Assembly (NCBI GenBank): GCA_016650125.1
Contig: JAENWT010000008.1
Coordinates: 1-64,000, forward strand
From: Thermoleophilia bacterium
Lineage (GTDB): Bacteria; Actinomycetota; Thermoleophilia; Solirubrobacterales; 70-9
DNA length: 64,000 nucleotides
Direction: 5' to 3'
The position numbers and the translations under genes were made by a program. The notes under the pieces are model-generated. The model was not told where the DNA came from, did not search any database, and saw nothing but the letters and a program-made list of their open reading frames with translations. Below, piece by piece: positions 7,218-14,977 of this stretch. The number at the start of each line of letters is the position of its first letter. Position 1 is the stretch's first letter.

Positions 7218-9557
7218 GTGCGAATTGCCCTTGTAACCCCGTATTCATGGACTTACCAGGGCGGTGTCAACAGGCACATCCAGTCGCTGGCCGAGGAATT
7301 TATAAGCCGAGGCCACCACGTCCGTGTCATTGCACCGTTCGATCCCCCGGATCGCCTGTCAAGAGTCCTGCACCGCGCTCCAGCTGATCAGCTCGAAGCG
7401 CCCGATTACCTGATCCCGATCGGCCGCACGATGGGCATCGGTTCGAACGGTTCGATCTCCAACGTCCCGATGTTCCCGAGTGCGGTCAGCGCGACCCGGC
7501 GGGCGATCGAGGAGGGCGATTTCGACGTCGTGCATCTCCACGAGCCGATCACCCCGCTCAACGGGTGGGACATCTCGACTTCGAGTGACACGCCGGTCGT
7601 CGGCACCTTCCACGCCTACTCGACCAGCCCGACCCCGCACACGCTCGGCAAGTTCGCCGGAGCCCGCCGGGTGGTCAACCGCCTTTCCGCGCGCATTGCC
7701 GTCTCCGAGGCCGCCGCCTGGACCGGCCGCCGCTGGTACGGCGGCAACTACACGATCGTCCCCAACGGCGTCAACATCGAGCGCGCCCCACACGGCCCGA
7801 AGACGACCAGTGACCAGCTGCGGGTCCTGTTCATCGGCCGCGCCGAGGAACGCAAGGGCCTGCCGGTCCTGCTGCGGGCCTTCGACGCGCTCAAGGACCA
7901 GGTGCCGACCCGCCTCGGGATCATCGGCACCGACCGGTCCGAAGTTCGCCGCATGCTCACCGATCCCGACCTCGAGGATCACATCGACTTCCACGGCCGG
8001 GCTTCTTCCGAAGAGCTCTGGCACCAGCTGCACAAGGCCGACGTGCTCTGCGCCCCGTCGCTCTCGGGCGAAAGCTTCGGCATGATCCTGACCGAGGCCT
8101 TTGCCGCCGGCACCCCCGTGATCGCTTCCGGTATCGCCGGCTACAGCGATGTCGTCACCGACGGCCACGACGGTGTCCTGGTCCCGCCCGGTGACCCCCA
8201 GCGCCTGGCCGAAGAACTCCAGCGCGCCTACCTCGAACCCGAACGGACCCTGCGCATGGGCAGGGCCGCCCGCGAAAGCTCCAAGCGCTACGCCTGGGAG
8301 CACGTCGCCGAAGAGGTCATCGGCGTCTACGAGCGCGCCATCGACGTGCCGCTGCCCACGACCACGCCCGACCGGGTGCGCCGCCGCGCCGGCATCATCC
8401 CGAGCGACGGCCTGCCCCAGGGCCTGCCGGAGAAACTTCCTTCGCTCGACCCGCCGCCGGCGATCGACCTCAACCGCAAACGCCATCTGCTTCGCAAGGG
8501 TGTGCTCGGACTCGCCGCGATCCTCGGACTCGGCCTGGCCGCGATCGCCGCCCAGAAGATCGGCCTCGACCGGGTCGGCAACGCGATCGTCCGCTCTGAC
8601 GTCTCGTGGGTGCTGATCGCCCTGGCCCTGATGGCCAGCTCGATGTTCTTCCGTGCCTACGCCTGGTACTTCATCGCCAAGGCCGCGATGCCGATCGCCA
8701 GCCTGAGACGCCGGGACTTCGCTTCGGCGACCATGATCGGTGTCTTCATGTCGGCCACGCTGCCCGCCCGCCTGGGCGAGCCGGCGAGGGCGATCGCGCT
8801 GTCCCGCCATACCGGCCGGGCGCGGGAAAACCTGCCCGTGATCGTCGGCACGATCGTCTCGCAGACGATGCTGAACATCGTCGCCCTGATCCTGCTCGGC
8901 GTGCTCGTGCTGACCAACTTCGGCGGCATCTTCCACAGCGGCACCAAGCAGGTCCTGCTCTTCAGCCTCGTGCCGCTGGCCCTGCTGCTGGCAGTGGTCA
9001 TCGCGCCGATCGTGCTGCGAAAGAACCAGGGCAACAAGGATGGTCGTCTCGCCCGCACCAGTGCCGCCATACATTCGGTGATGGTCCAGGTCCGGCGCGG
9101 GCTGAGTGTTTTCAAGAAGCCGATGAGCGGCCTCCCGGCCGCTGGCCTGCAGATCGGCGCCTGGTTCATCCAGCTGCTCTCCTGCTGGGCACTGATGTTT
9201 GCCCTCGGCCTCGAAGCCCAGGCCGGCTTCGCCGCGTCGGCCGCGGTCCTCTTCGCAGTCAACTTCACCGCCGCCGTGCCGGTCACGCCGTCGAACATCG
9301 GTGTCTTCCAGCTTGCCGTCGTCGCCGTGCTCCACAACGGCTGGGGCATCTCCACGGCCGACGCGTTCGCCTACGGCGTGATCCTCCAGGCCGTGGAAAT
9401 GGCGACTGCCGCCGCACTCGGCGTGCCCGCCCTGGTCCGCGAGGGCCTGACCTGGGGCGACATGCGCACACAGGCGATCGCCCAGGCCCCGGTCGAGCTC
9501 AGCTCGGAACCACCGCGCCGCCGCGAGAAGAACCGCCAGACCTTCGACTCGATCTAG
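7218..9557 (+). CDS. GT4 glycosyltransferase fused to a flippase-like (UPF0104/LPG-synthase TM) domain
   Basis: A 779-residue fusion. Residues 1-375 are a PimA-like GT4 transferase: VTPYSWTYQGGVNRHIQ (acceptor-side loop), VVHLHEPITP, GTFHAY, IVPNGV, LFIGRAEERKGL and the donor-binding ESFGMILTEAFAAGTPVI. Residues ~420-755 form a polytopic domain (GLAAIAAQKIG, SATLPARLGEPARAIAL, AVPVTPSNIGVFQLAVVAVL) typical of the UPF0104/lysylphosphatidylglycerol-synthase transmembrane family. The first half probably transfers a sugar, likely mannose, to a lipid; the second may move or modify the lipid. GTG start at 7218, 17 nt after the previous stop. The stop lies inside the left arm of a 23-bp inverted repeat. 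Confidence 0.85.
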   Translation: MRIALVTPYSWTYQGGVNRHIQSLAEEFISRGHHVRVIAPFDPPDRLSRVLHRAPADQLEAPDYLIPIGRTMGIGSNGSISNVPMFPSAVSATRRAIEEGDFDVVHLHEPITPLNGWDISTSSDTPVVGTFHAYSTSPTPHTLGKFAGARRVVNRLSARIAVSEAAAWTGRRWYGGNYTIVPNGVNIERAPHGPKTTSDQLRVLFIGRAEERKGLPVLLRAFDALKDQVPTRLGIIGTDRSEVRRMLTDPDLEDHIDFHGRASSEELWHQLHKADVLCAPSLSGESFGMILTEAFAAGTPVIASGIAGYSDVVTDGHDGVLVPPGDPQRLAEELQRAYLEPERTLRMGRAARESSKRYAWEHVAEEVIGVYERAIDVPLPTTTPDRVRRRAGIIPSDGLPQGLPEKLPSLDPPPAIDLNRKRHLLRKGVLGLAAILGLGLAAIAAQKIGLDRVGNAIVRSDVSWVLIALALMASSMFFRAYAWYFIAKAAMPIASLRRRDFASATMIGVFMSATLPARLGEPARAIALSRHTGRARENLPVIVGTIVSQTMLNIVALILLGVLVLTNFGGIFHSGTKQVLLFSLVPLALLLAVVIAPIVLRKNQGNKDGRLARTSAAIHSVMVQVRRGLSVFKKPMSGLPAAGLQIGAWFIQLLSCWALMFALGLEAQAGFAASAAVLFAVNFTAAVPVTPSNIGVFQLAVVAVLHNGWGISTADAFAYGVILQAVEMATAAALGVPALVREGLTWGDMRTQAIAQAPVELSSEPPRRREKNRQTFDSI

Positions 9558-9724
9558 AGGCCTGATGCGGGTTATCCGCACGCACGGATGACGCCCCAGG
9601 CGGCGCTGGATCACCACCCGCGATTTTGCGGGTAGTACCACTACCCGCTTCAACCGCGTGCGGTGCCCAGTCACCGCCTGGAACGCCCCCGCACGCACGT
9701 CTAACCCGCATCAGGCCTCTAGAT
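9552..9724. repeat. Inverted-repeat unit A (173 bp, perfect 23-bp arms)
   Basis: The arms at 9552-9574 and 9702-9724 are perfect reverse complements of 23 bp. Inside, CCAGGCGG (near 9596) pairs with CCGCCTGG (near 9674), and the centre holds two small hairpins, CCCGCGATTTTGCGGG and GGGTAGTACCACTACCC. The whole unit can fold back on itself. It has no open frame. Its left arm contains the stop codon of the glycosyltransferase gene, and its right end is shared with unit B. Confidence 0.8.
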
Positions 9725-9887
9725 GGTTGATTCCTAATTACCGGGCGTCCGGGGGCGCGCCCGATCAAGCAGATCAAGGAATCGGGCGAAGGGCTTGCCG
9801 GTGGCAAGTTCGAGTCCGATGACGAAGATATGCGCAGTATCGGGCGCATCATCCGGGCGTGGGGGAATTAGGAATCAATCATCTAGA
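9718..9887. repeat. Inverted-repeat unit B (170 bp, 22-bp arms)
   Basis: TCTAGATGGTTGATTCCTAA begins the left arm (9718-9739). The right arm (9866-9887) is its reverse complement with one mismatch. The interior contains GGGCGCGCCC and repeated CGGGCG segments and no convincing gene. The outer TCTAGA overlaps the end of unit A, and the right end covers the stop of the NTF2-like gene. Either unit could stop transcription between these convergent genes, but both are much longer than an ordinary terminator. Confidence 0.75.
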
Positions 9888-10158
9888 CCGCGTCGATCCC
9901 CAGTTCGGTGAGTTTGGAGTCCAACTCGCCGATCCTGTTCGAGTCCTCGTAGAAGTCGCTTTGGTCGACGATCTTGCCCCAGCGGGTCCTCGCGATGACG
10001 ACCACCTTGTTCGAGTAGATCTCCTTTCCGTCGGGCCCGGTGGCGTGATCGTTGAAGCGGGCGGCCAGGGTCATCGCCCGGGGCGGACCGCTGGTCAGGA
10101 TCTCGGTGACCTCGCCCTTGAGGCCGGCGCCGAGGATGAGTTTGTGAGTGCGTGCCAT
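9883..10158 (-). CDS. Short NTF2/SnoaL-like protein
   Basis: A 91-residue protein that matches the second half of SnoaL-like/NTF2-like proteins: VTEILTSGPPRAMTLAARFNDH, then VVVIARTRWGKIVDQSDFYED. Full-length relatives have about 130-150 residues, so the N-terminal helices are missing. The ATG at 10158 is preceded by AAGGAGTC, an excellent ribosome-binding site, so the short form may be made. It could be a shortened gene or a relic that kept a start. Ligand unknown. Confidence 0.6.
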   Translation of the reverse strand: MARTHKLILGAGLKGEVTEILTSGPPRAMTLAARFNDHATGPDGKEIYSNKVVVIARTRWGKIVDQSDFYEDSNRIGELDSKLTELGIDAV

Positions 10159-10234
10159 GAAGGACTCCTTGTTCGAGGCGTGACTCGATCCTATTGCGAT
10201 CGCGGACATCGGCTTCGCAATCTAGGATCGGACC

Positions 10235-10912
10235 ATGTCCGACGCAGCATCTGTGTTCAATTCGCACGCCGCCCACTACGAGGCGGCCCGCAACCGGCTG
10301 CTGCCGTCGTTCGATGATTTCTATGGCACCGCGGTCGAGGCAGTCGCTCTCGCCGGACCGGACGTGCGCCGGATCATCGACCTAGGAGCCGGAACGGGAA
10401 TGCTCTCGGTCCTCGTTCGCGAGGCTTACGCCGATGCGCACGTGACGCTTTTCGACGGGGCGACCCTCATGCTCGAAAAGGCGCGGGAGACACTCGGCCA
10501 GGAACGGGTCACCTACATCGAGGGTGACCTTTACGAGGATCTGCCGGACGGACCGTGGGACGCGGTGGTCTCGGCCCTGGCGATCCACCACATGACCGAC
10601 GACGGCAAGCGGCATGTGTTCGACGCCGCCCACGAGTCCCTTCGGCCTGGTGGCATCTTCGTCAACGCTGAGCACATCCTCGGGCCCACCGCCTCACTGG
10701 ACCGCGAATACCGCCGCTGGCACGAGATGCGGGCCCGGCACAATGGCATCAACGACCTGGAGTGGCACCAGGCCGAGGAGCGCATGCTCGCGGACCACCT
10801 GAGTCCACTTAGCTGCCAGCTCGAGTGGCTGGCCGAGGCCGGATTCGACGACGTCGATTGCCTCTTCAAGGACCACGGTTTCGCCGTGATGTTCGGACGC
10901 AAGGCAGGCTGA
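10235..10912 (+). CDS. Class I SAM-dependent methyltransferase
   Basis: A 225-residue Rossmann-fold methyltransferase: IIDLGAGTGMLSVLV is the SAM-binding motif I, VTLFDGATLMLEKAR the acidic strand-2 end, and WDAVVSALAIHHM motif IV. ESLRPGGIFVNAE follows as the usual post-motif strand. The substrate is not evident; small-molecule methylation is likely. The following GntR-type regulator starts 5 nt after the stop, so the two are cotranscribed. Confidence 0.85.
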   Translation: MSDAASVFNSHAAHYEAARNRLLPSFDDFYGTAVEAVALAGPDVRRIIDLGAGTGMLSVLVREAYADAHVTLFDGATLMLEKARETLGQERVTYIEGDLYEDLPDGPWDAVVSALAIHHMTDDGKRHVFDAAHESLRPGGIFVNAEHILGPTASLDREYRRWHEMRARHNGINDLEWHQAEERMLADHLSPLSCQLEWLAEAGFDDVDCLFKDHGFAVMFGRKAG

Positions 10913-10917
10913 GCGGG

Positions 10918-11604
10918 ATGGCGAACGAGATCCGGCCCGGCCCGGTATCGCAGCGAGTTCATGAATCACTGAGGCGGGACATTCTCGAGGGCAAGCTCGA
11001 GGCGGGTAGTCCGCTGCCTTCGGAGCGGGTCCTCGCCGAGGAGTTCGGGGTCAACCGGCACGCGGTGCGCGAGGCGCTGAAGCGGCTCGAGCAGGCCGGC
11101 CTGATCCGCATCACCCACGGCGGCGCGACCCGGGTGCTCGACTGGCGGGACAGCGGCGGCCTGCAGGTGCTGCTCGACCTGCTCGGCGAGACCTTCGACC
11201 CGCCGCCCGAGATCGCGCGCTCGGTGGTCGAGATGCGCGCCTCGATCGGTGTGGATGCCGCCCGACACTGCGCCGGGCGCGCTTCGGCGGAGGATCGGGA
11301 AGAGATTCGGGACTTCTCCGAAACCGCCGCGGACCTGGTGGGGAAGGGGGACGTCGAACTCGACGTCGCCTTCGCCGTCATGTGGGGAGCGATCGTCGCC
11401 GGCTCCGGCAACATCGCCTACCGCCTGGCGCTCAACTCCCTGATGGAGGCGATGCTGGCCTACGGCGACATCGCCGGCCGGATCCGCCCGACCGACGCCG
11501 ACGGCATCCGGGCCCTGGGGCGGGCGATCGCCGCGGGAGACGAAGACGGGGCGGTGGCAGCAGCCCGCCCGATGCTCGAATCAGACGTCAAATCCTTCGG
11601 CTGA
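10918..11604 (+). CDS. GntR-family regulator, FadR subfamily
   Basis: A 228-residue regulator. Residues 5-70 form the GntR winged helix (VHESLRRDILEGKLEAGSPL, VLAEEFGVNRHAVREALKRL, GLIRITHGGATRV), followed by an all-helical FCD-type effector domain with VEMRASIGVDAAR. FadR-type proteins bind TGGT-N3-ACCA palindromes. Such sites lie 190 bp downstream in front of the hydroxylase gene (11790-11821), which makes that gene the likely target. ATG at 10918. Confidence 0.85.
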   Translation: MANEIRPGPVSQRVHESLRRDILEGKLEAGSPLPSERVLAEEFGVNRHAVREALKRLEQAGLIRITHGGATRVLDWRDSGGLQVLLDLLGETFDPPPEIARSVVEMRASIGVDAARHCAGRASAEDREEIRDFSETAADLVGKGDVELDVAFAVMWGAIVAGSGNIAYRLALNSLMEAMLAYGDIAGRIRPTDADGIRALGRAIAAGDEDGAVAAARPMLESDVKSFG

Positions 11605-11643
11605 ACCTCTCCGCCCCGCCGAGCCAGAAAGCCGATCGGCAGG

Positions 11644-11689
11644 TTCTTTGCCGCGTTCAGTGCATATAGGACCAAAACGCGGCAAAGAA
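11644..11689. repeat. 14-bp hairpin 1 after the regulator
   Basis: TTCTTTGCCGCGTT (11644-11657) and AACGCGGCAAAGAA (11676-11689) are perfect reverse complements around an 18-nt loop. There is no T-tract on either side. It lies in the 236-nt gap between the regulator and the hydroxylase, and may end the upstream transcript. Confidence 0.6.
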
Positions 11690-11714
11690 TCAGCCGCGGC
11701 AGCCCGCGCATTCA

Positions 11715-11761
11715 TTCTGGGTCGGTTTTGCACTCCGTCTGCGTGCTTTACCGACCCAGAA
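11715..11761. repeat. Hairpin 2 upstream of the hydroxylase promoter
   Basis: TTCTGGGTCGGT (11715-11726) pairs with ACCGACCCAGAA (11750-11761). After a 3x3 internal loop, GCAC pairs with GTGC. The hairpin ends just before the -35 box at 11770. A terminator for the upstream pair or a protein-binding palindrome are both possible. Confidence 0.55.
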
Positions 11762-11769
11762 CGAGATTT

Positions 11770-11821
11770 TTGACGCGACGGCCTCTCAACTGGTATAACC
11801 AGTCGGACGACCGGTTGGACC
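11770..11821 (+). promoter_or_regulatory. Promoter with tandem FadR-type operators for the hydroxylase gene
   Basis: TTGACG (11770-11775) and TATAAC (11794-11799) are 18 nt apart. The -10 box lies inside CTGGTATAACCAG (11790-11802), a TGGT-N3-ACCA palindrome of the FadR/PdhR type. A second half-site pair, CGGTTGGACCA (11812-11822), is centred 21 bp further on, two helical turns away and on the same DNA face. Binding would block the polymerase. The upstream GntR gene is the natural candidate regulator. Confidence 0.65.
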
Positions 11822-11840
11822 ACTGACCCACAAGGAAGTC

Positions 11841-12791
11841 TTGAACGACGAATACATAATCATTTACGCGATTCCGTTCTTCCTGCTCTCGGTTGCGCTC
11901 GAGTTCGTCGCCCTGAGGCACGCCGCCCACGAACACGAGACCGATCCGAACGCCTCGATCGGCTACGACGTCAAGGACAGCAGCACCAGCATGACCATGG
12001 GACTCGGCCATCTCTTCGTGGCGGGAGCCTGGAAGCTCGTCCTGCTCTTCGTCTATGCGGGCATCTACACGCTCAGTCCGCTTCAGCTTTCCGCGGGGGA
12101 CTGGTGGACGTGGGTGCTGCTTTTCTTCGCCGACGACCTGGCCTTCTACTGCTATCACCGCAGCCACCACCGGATCCGCGTCTTCTGGGCGACTCACGTG
12201 GTCCACCACTCGTCGGAGCACTTCAACTTCTCGACCGCTCTCCGCCAGGACTGGTCACCTTTCACCGGCTCGATGTTCTGGCTGCCGATGGCGATCTTCT
12301 TCCCGCCGTGGATGATCTTCGTGGCGATGTCCTGGAGCCTGATCTATCAGTTCACCCTGCACACCGAATCGATCGACAAATACCCGCGGCCGATCGAATG
12401 GTTCTGGAACACACCGAGTCACCATCGTGTCCATCATGGGGCCCAGGAGCAGTACCTCGACAAGAACTACGGGGGCATCCTGATCATCTGGGATCGCATG
12501 TTCGGCAGCTTCGAGCCGGAGGACGAGCGGGTCCGGTACGGCCTCACGAAAAACATCGAAACGTACAACCCGGTCCGGGTTGCCTTCGGTGAATTCGCCA
12601 ACATCTGGCGCGACGTGAAGTCAGCCGACAACTGGCGCCACCGCTTCTCCTTCGCCTTCAAGGGCCCGGGCTGGAAGCCCGGGGAGGAGCCCGCCACCTC
12701 CGGGACTCAGGCCAACGCACGCCTGTCGAAGCCTACGAAAGCGGAACTCCCTGCTTCGATGACTTCGTCAACCTCTTTACGGTCACCTTGA
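11841..12791 (+). CDS. Sterol desaturase / fatty acid hydroxylase superfamily protein
   Basis: A 316-residue membrane di-iron protein. It has several hydrophobic helices and the His clusters HRSHH (near residue 112), HVVHHSSEH (near 122) and HHRVHHG (near 197), which bind two irons and define the superfamily. Such enzymes hydroxylate or desaturate lipids. The TTG start at 11841 follows AAGGAAG. The promoter carries FadR-type operators, which fits a lipid-metabolism gene under a FadR-like repressor. The last 59 nt overlap the convergent gene. Confidence 0.85.
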   Translation: MNDEYIIIYAIPFFLLSVALEFVALRHAAHEHETDPNASIGYDVKDSSTSMTMGLGHLFVAGAWKLVLLFVYAGIYTLSPLQLSAGDWWTWVLLFFADDLAFYCYHRSHHRIRVFWATHVVHHSSEHFNFSTALRQDWSPFTGSMFWLPMAIFFPPWMIFVAMSWSLIYQFTLHTESIDKYPRPIEWFWNTPSHHRVHHGAQEQYLDKNYGGILIIWDRMFGSFEPEDERVRYGLTKNIETYNPVRVAFGEFANIWRDVKSADNWRHRFSFAFKGPGWKPGEEPATSGTQANARLSKPTKAELPASMTSSTSLRSP

Positions 12792-13542
12792 AGGCGCCCT
12801 CGACTTCGCAGTCACCGTCGGCTGCTTTTGAGATCTTCGACCCGCGATAGACAACTGCTTCGTCGCAGGGGCCGCCGACCCGAATCGTCCGGATCAGGCG
12901 TTTGCCGATTCCGAGTGTTCTGAAGGACGAAATCCTCAGATCAAGCGGCAGCTCGATGCCGGAATAGATGCTGTCGAGCGGAGTGATGTCCGCTCCAAAC
13001 GGCGTCACCTCGGTGACATCCGGGCTCGTGCAGTCACCGGTCTTGGATGGGCCGGTCAGGCGCTGAATCCCGAACGAGACCCTTGGCGGCCCTTTGGCAC
13101 GAGGGTCGGGATAGAGACCGGCGGCTCCTTTGCCGGTGAAGGTCTTGCATTTCGGCTTTTCAATCTTGGCAGGTTCGTCCGGCAGGCAGTTGTTGCTCTC
13201 TTCGTACGCCACCAGGGCGTTCTTGTTGATCGCTCCCCCAGGCGTGATGGCGGCCGTGCTGTTGAGCATTCGGGGTCCGACCCGCTCGATGATGACCTTG
13301 TCGCTGATGTCCACTTCGGAGGTGTCGGCCAGCGTCCAGGCCCGTCCGGGCCGGCAGGTGGTGAGGTTGTCGTACTGGCTGGTGATGGTCAGGCTGCCGG
13401 CGACGGTCAGCATCGCCTTGTAGCGCTGGGAGCCGGCCGACGACTGGGCAGGCCAGGCGGCGAGAAGGCAGATTGCGGTGAGAACGGCCAGCACCGTGCC
13501 GGCTGTCTGCTTCGCAGAAAACGAAAGACAATGAAGTTCCAC
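12733..13542 (-). CDS. Secreted protein of unknown function
   Basis: A 269-residue exported protein. The GTG at 13542 has GGGGTG at good spacing and opens a signal peptide (TAGTVLAVLTAICLLAAW, then AQSSAGS). The mature part contains six to eight Cys, including NNCLP, KCKTF, GDCTSP and GDCEVEG, consistent with disulfides, and no catalytic motif that I recognise. Three possible starts exist (13602 TTG, 13551 GTG, 13542 GTG). The 3' end overlaps the convergent hydroxylase gene by 59 nt. Confidence 0.6.
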   Translation of the reverse strand: MELHCLSFSAKQTAGTVLAVLTAICLLAAWPAQSSAGSQRYKAMLTVAGSLTITSQYDNLTTCRPGRAWTLADTSEVDISDKVIIERVGPRMLNSTAAITPGGAINKNALVAYEESNNCLPDEPAKIEKPKCKTFTGKGAAGLYPDPRAKGPPRVSFGIQRLTGPSKTGDCTSPDVTEVTPFGADITPLDSIYSGIELPLDLRISSFRTLGIGKRLIRTIRVGGPCDEAVVYRGSKISKAADGDCEVEGAFKVTVKRLTKSSKQGVPLS

Positions 13543-13668
13543 GTGATTCACCCCTGTCCAGTTGCTTGGACCGAAACTAGCCGACGGGTCGGTCGCGGTC
13601 AATGACGCGGCGTTTTTCGAATGCTAAGCCCGTTTCAGCATCATCTGAGCGGCCCTTTGGTGTCGAGG

Positions 13669-13716
13669 TTGACACGCGCCTGACGTTTGTGTATAAACTG
13701 AACTATATGGTTCAGT
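13669..13716 (+). promoter_or_regulatory. Near-leaderless promoter with operator centred on the ArsR start codon
   Basis: TTGACA (13669-13674), a 17-nt spacer and TATAAA (13692-13697) form a strong promoter. The expected start of transcription is about 3 nt before the ATG at 13707. ACTGAACTATATGGTTCAGT (13697-13716) is a 20-bp palindrome with one mismatch whose centre lies exactly before the ATG. ArsR repressors bind such palindromes, so autoregulation is likely. Confidence 0.7.
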
Positions 13717-14048
13717 ATCCTAAAGTCGATCGAACGTTTGCGGCGCTTTCCGACCCGACCCGGCAGTTGATCCTCAACCGCCTGGGCGAAGGCAGCGCCA
13801 CGATCAGCGAACTGGCCGAGCCGGCCGGCATGTCACTCACCGGCCTGAAGAAGCACGTGGCCATTCTCGAGGACGCCCGCCTGGTGACGACCGAAAAGAT
13901 CGGCCGGACCCGGCACTGCCACCTCGACGCGGAGGGCTTCGACGAAGCCGCCTTCTGGATCGAGGAGTTCCGCCGCCAGTGGGCGGACCGGTTCGATCGG
14001 CTCGACGACATCATCGAAAGAAAGCAGAAGGAGAAGGAGACAAAATGA
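13707..14048 (+). CDS. ArsR-family regulator (module 1)
   Basis: A 113-residue winged-helix protein: FAALSDPTRQLILNRLGEGS, SELAEPAGMSLTGLKKHVAIL (recognition helix) and TTEKIGRTRHCHLD (wing). It lacks the metal-binding Cys of ArsR/SmtB sensors and belongs to the group paired with SRPBCC proteins. The ATG lies inside a palindromic operator. It overlaps the AHSA1-like gene by ATGA, so the two are translationally coupled. A second module of the same design is at 26.7 kb. Confidence 0.85.
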   Translation: MVQYPKVDRTFAALSDPTRQLILNRLGEGSATISELAEPAGMSLTGLKKHVAILEDARLVTTEKIGRTRHCHLDAEGFDEAAFWIEEFRRQWADRFDRLDDIIERKQKEKETK

Positions 14049-14551
14049 ACGAGCAGACCCAGAGAAACGAAACAAAGGTGACCACCCCGAGCGATCTCGA
14101 GATCAGGATCGAGCGGGAGTTCGAAGCCCCGCGCGAGCTGGTCTGGGAGTGCTTCGCCGACCCCGAGCTGCTGATCGAATGGCTCGGTCCGCGCCGGCTG
14201 AAGATGAGGGTCGAGCAGTATGACTTCCGCGAGGGCGGTGAGTGGAAGTACATCCACTCCGACGACGAAGGCAACGAATATGTCTTCTTCGGCGAGTTCC
14301 GGGAGCTCCGCGAGCCGGAACTCATGGAACAGACCTTCACCTTCGTCATGGATCCGCCGCTCCCGCCGCAGATCGACCGCTGCGAATTCATCTTGCTCGA
14401 GGGCGGCCGAACCCGGCTGGTCACGACCTCGACCTTCCAGGTGAAAGAAGGGCGCGACGGAATGCTCCAGTCCGGCATGGAGGGCGGCGTCAGCGAAGGC
14501 AACGAGCGGCTCGACGAGCTGCTCGCCCGAAAGCTGGCCGGCGCCGAGTAG
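14045..14551 (+). CDS. SRPBCC (AHSA1-like) protein, module 1
   Basis: A 168-residue START-like protein: LEIRIEREFEAPRELVWECFADPELLIEWLGP at the N-terminus is the standard AHSA1 opening, and the C-terminus (MLQSGMEGGVSEGNERLDELL) is the long helix that closes the hydrophobic cavity. The ligand is unknown. ArsR-AHSA1 pairs are common in actinobacteria; the ArsR partner probably controls this gene from the shared promoter. Confidence 0.85.
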   Translation: MNEQTQRNETKVTTPSDLEIRIEREFEAPRELVWECFADPELLIEWLGPRRLKMRVEQYDFREGGEWKYIHSDDEGNEYVFFGEFRELREPELMEQTFTFVMDPPLPPQIDRCEFILLEGGRTRLVTTSTFQVKEGRDGMLQSGMEGGVSEGNERLDELLARKLAGAE

Positions 14552-14558
14552 GCCTGAT

Positions 14559-14672
14559 CTAAAGCGCGATGACTTCGACCCGACCGGAAGCTGCTTTCGC
14601 CAGCTTCCGGTCGGTCGTCAGTAGTCGGGCTCCATCCACGGATTCGGCGAGCGCCACGTACTGGCGCCGAGA
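14559..14672 (-). pseudogene. VapC (PIN-domain toxin) C-terminal relic
   Basis: Directly after the VapB-like stop, the minus strand encodes RRQYVALAESVDGARLLTTDRKLAKAA and ends EVIAL-stop (TAG 14559-14561). This is the last third of a PIN domain, with the YVALAE helix and the TTDRKL segment that carries an active-site Asp. The first ~95 residues, including the N-terminal catalytic Asp, are gone, and there is no start codon with a ribosome-binding site. The toxin is inactive, while the antitoxin next to it is intact. Confidence 0.7.
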
Positions 14673-14676
14673 ACAA

Positions 14677-14907
14677 TCAGTTTAAATCGCGCATTCGGCG
14701 CAGCATCACGGAAGGCATCTCCTCAAGTCCGGCCGGCTCTTCGTAGCGAATCCGTTCGATGACTTCAGCCCTGGTCGGCGTGCCGGCGATCAGCGCAAGT
14801 TCTTCTCTCAGCATGTCGGAGAGCGTCCGGCCTTCTCGCGCGGCACGCGCCTTGAGCCGTTCATGGACATCCTCGGGAACGTCGCGGATCTGAAGCATCT
14901 TGCGCAT
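14677..14907 (-). CDS. vapB: VapB/FitA-like antitoxin
   Basis: A 76-residue protein with an N-terminal ribbon-helix-helix: MLQIRDVPEDVHERLKARA and GRTLSDMLREEL, followed by a charged C-terminal toxin-binding tail (VIERIRYEEPAGLEE). It would normally neutralise the PIN toxin encoded just downstream, but only the toxin's last third remains. It may be an orphan antitoxin or an autoregulator. Confidence 0.8.
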   Translation of the reverse strand: MRKMLQIRDVPEDVHERLKARAAREGRTLSDMLREELALIAGTPTRAEVIERIRYEEPAGLEEMPSVMLRRMRDLN

Positions 14908-14977
14908 GCGTCAAGAATGCAACGAATCCATCTCCAATTCACCTGAAACGTCCCGGGTCTAGTCTTTGCTCGACGTG

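Noticed and set aside
7359-9698. A 779-codon open frame on the minus strand opposite the glycosyltransferase fusion
   Set aside because: The sequence is low-complexity Arg/Gly/Asp/His-rich, as expected when high-G+C codons are read on the opposite strand. The plus-strand frame has clear GT4 and membrane domains.
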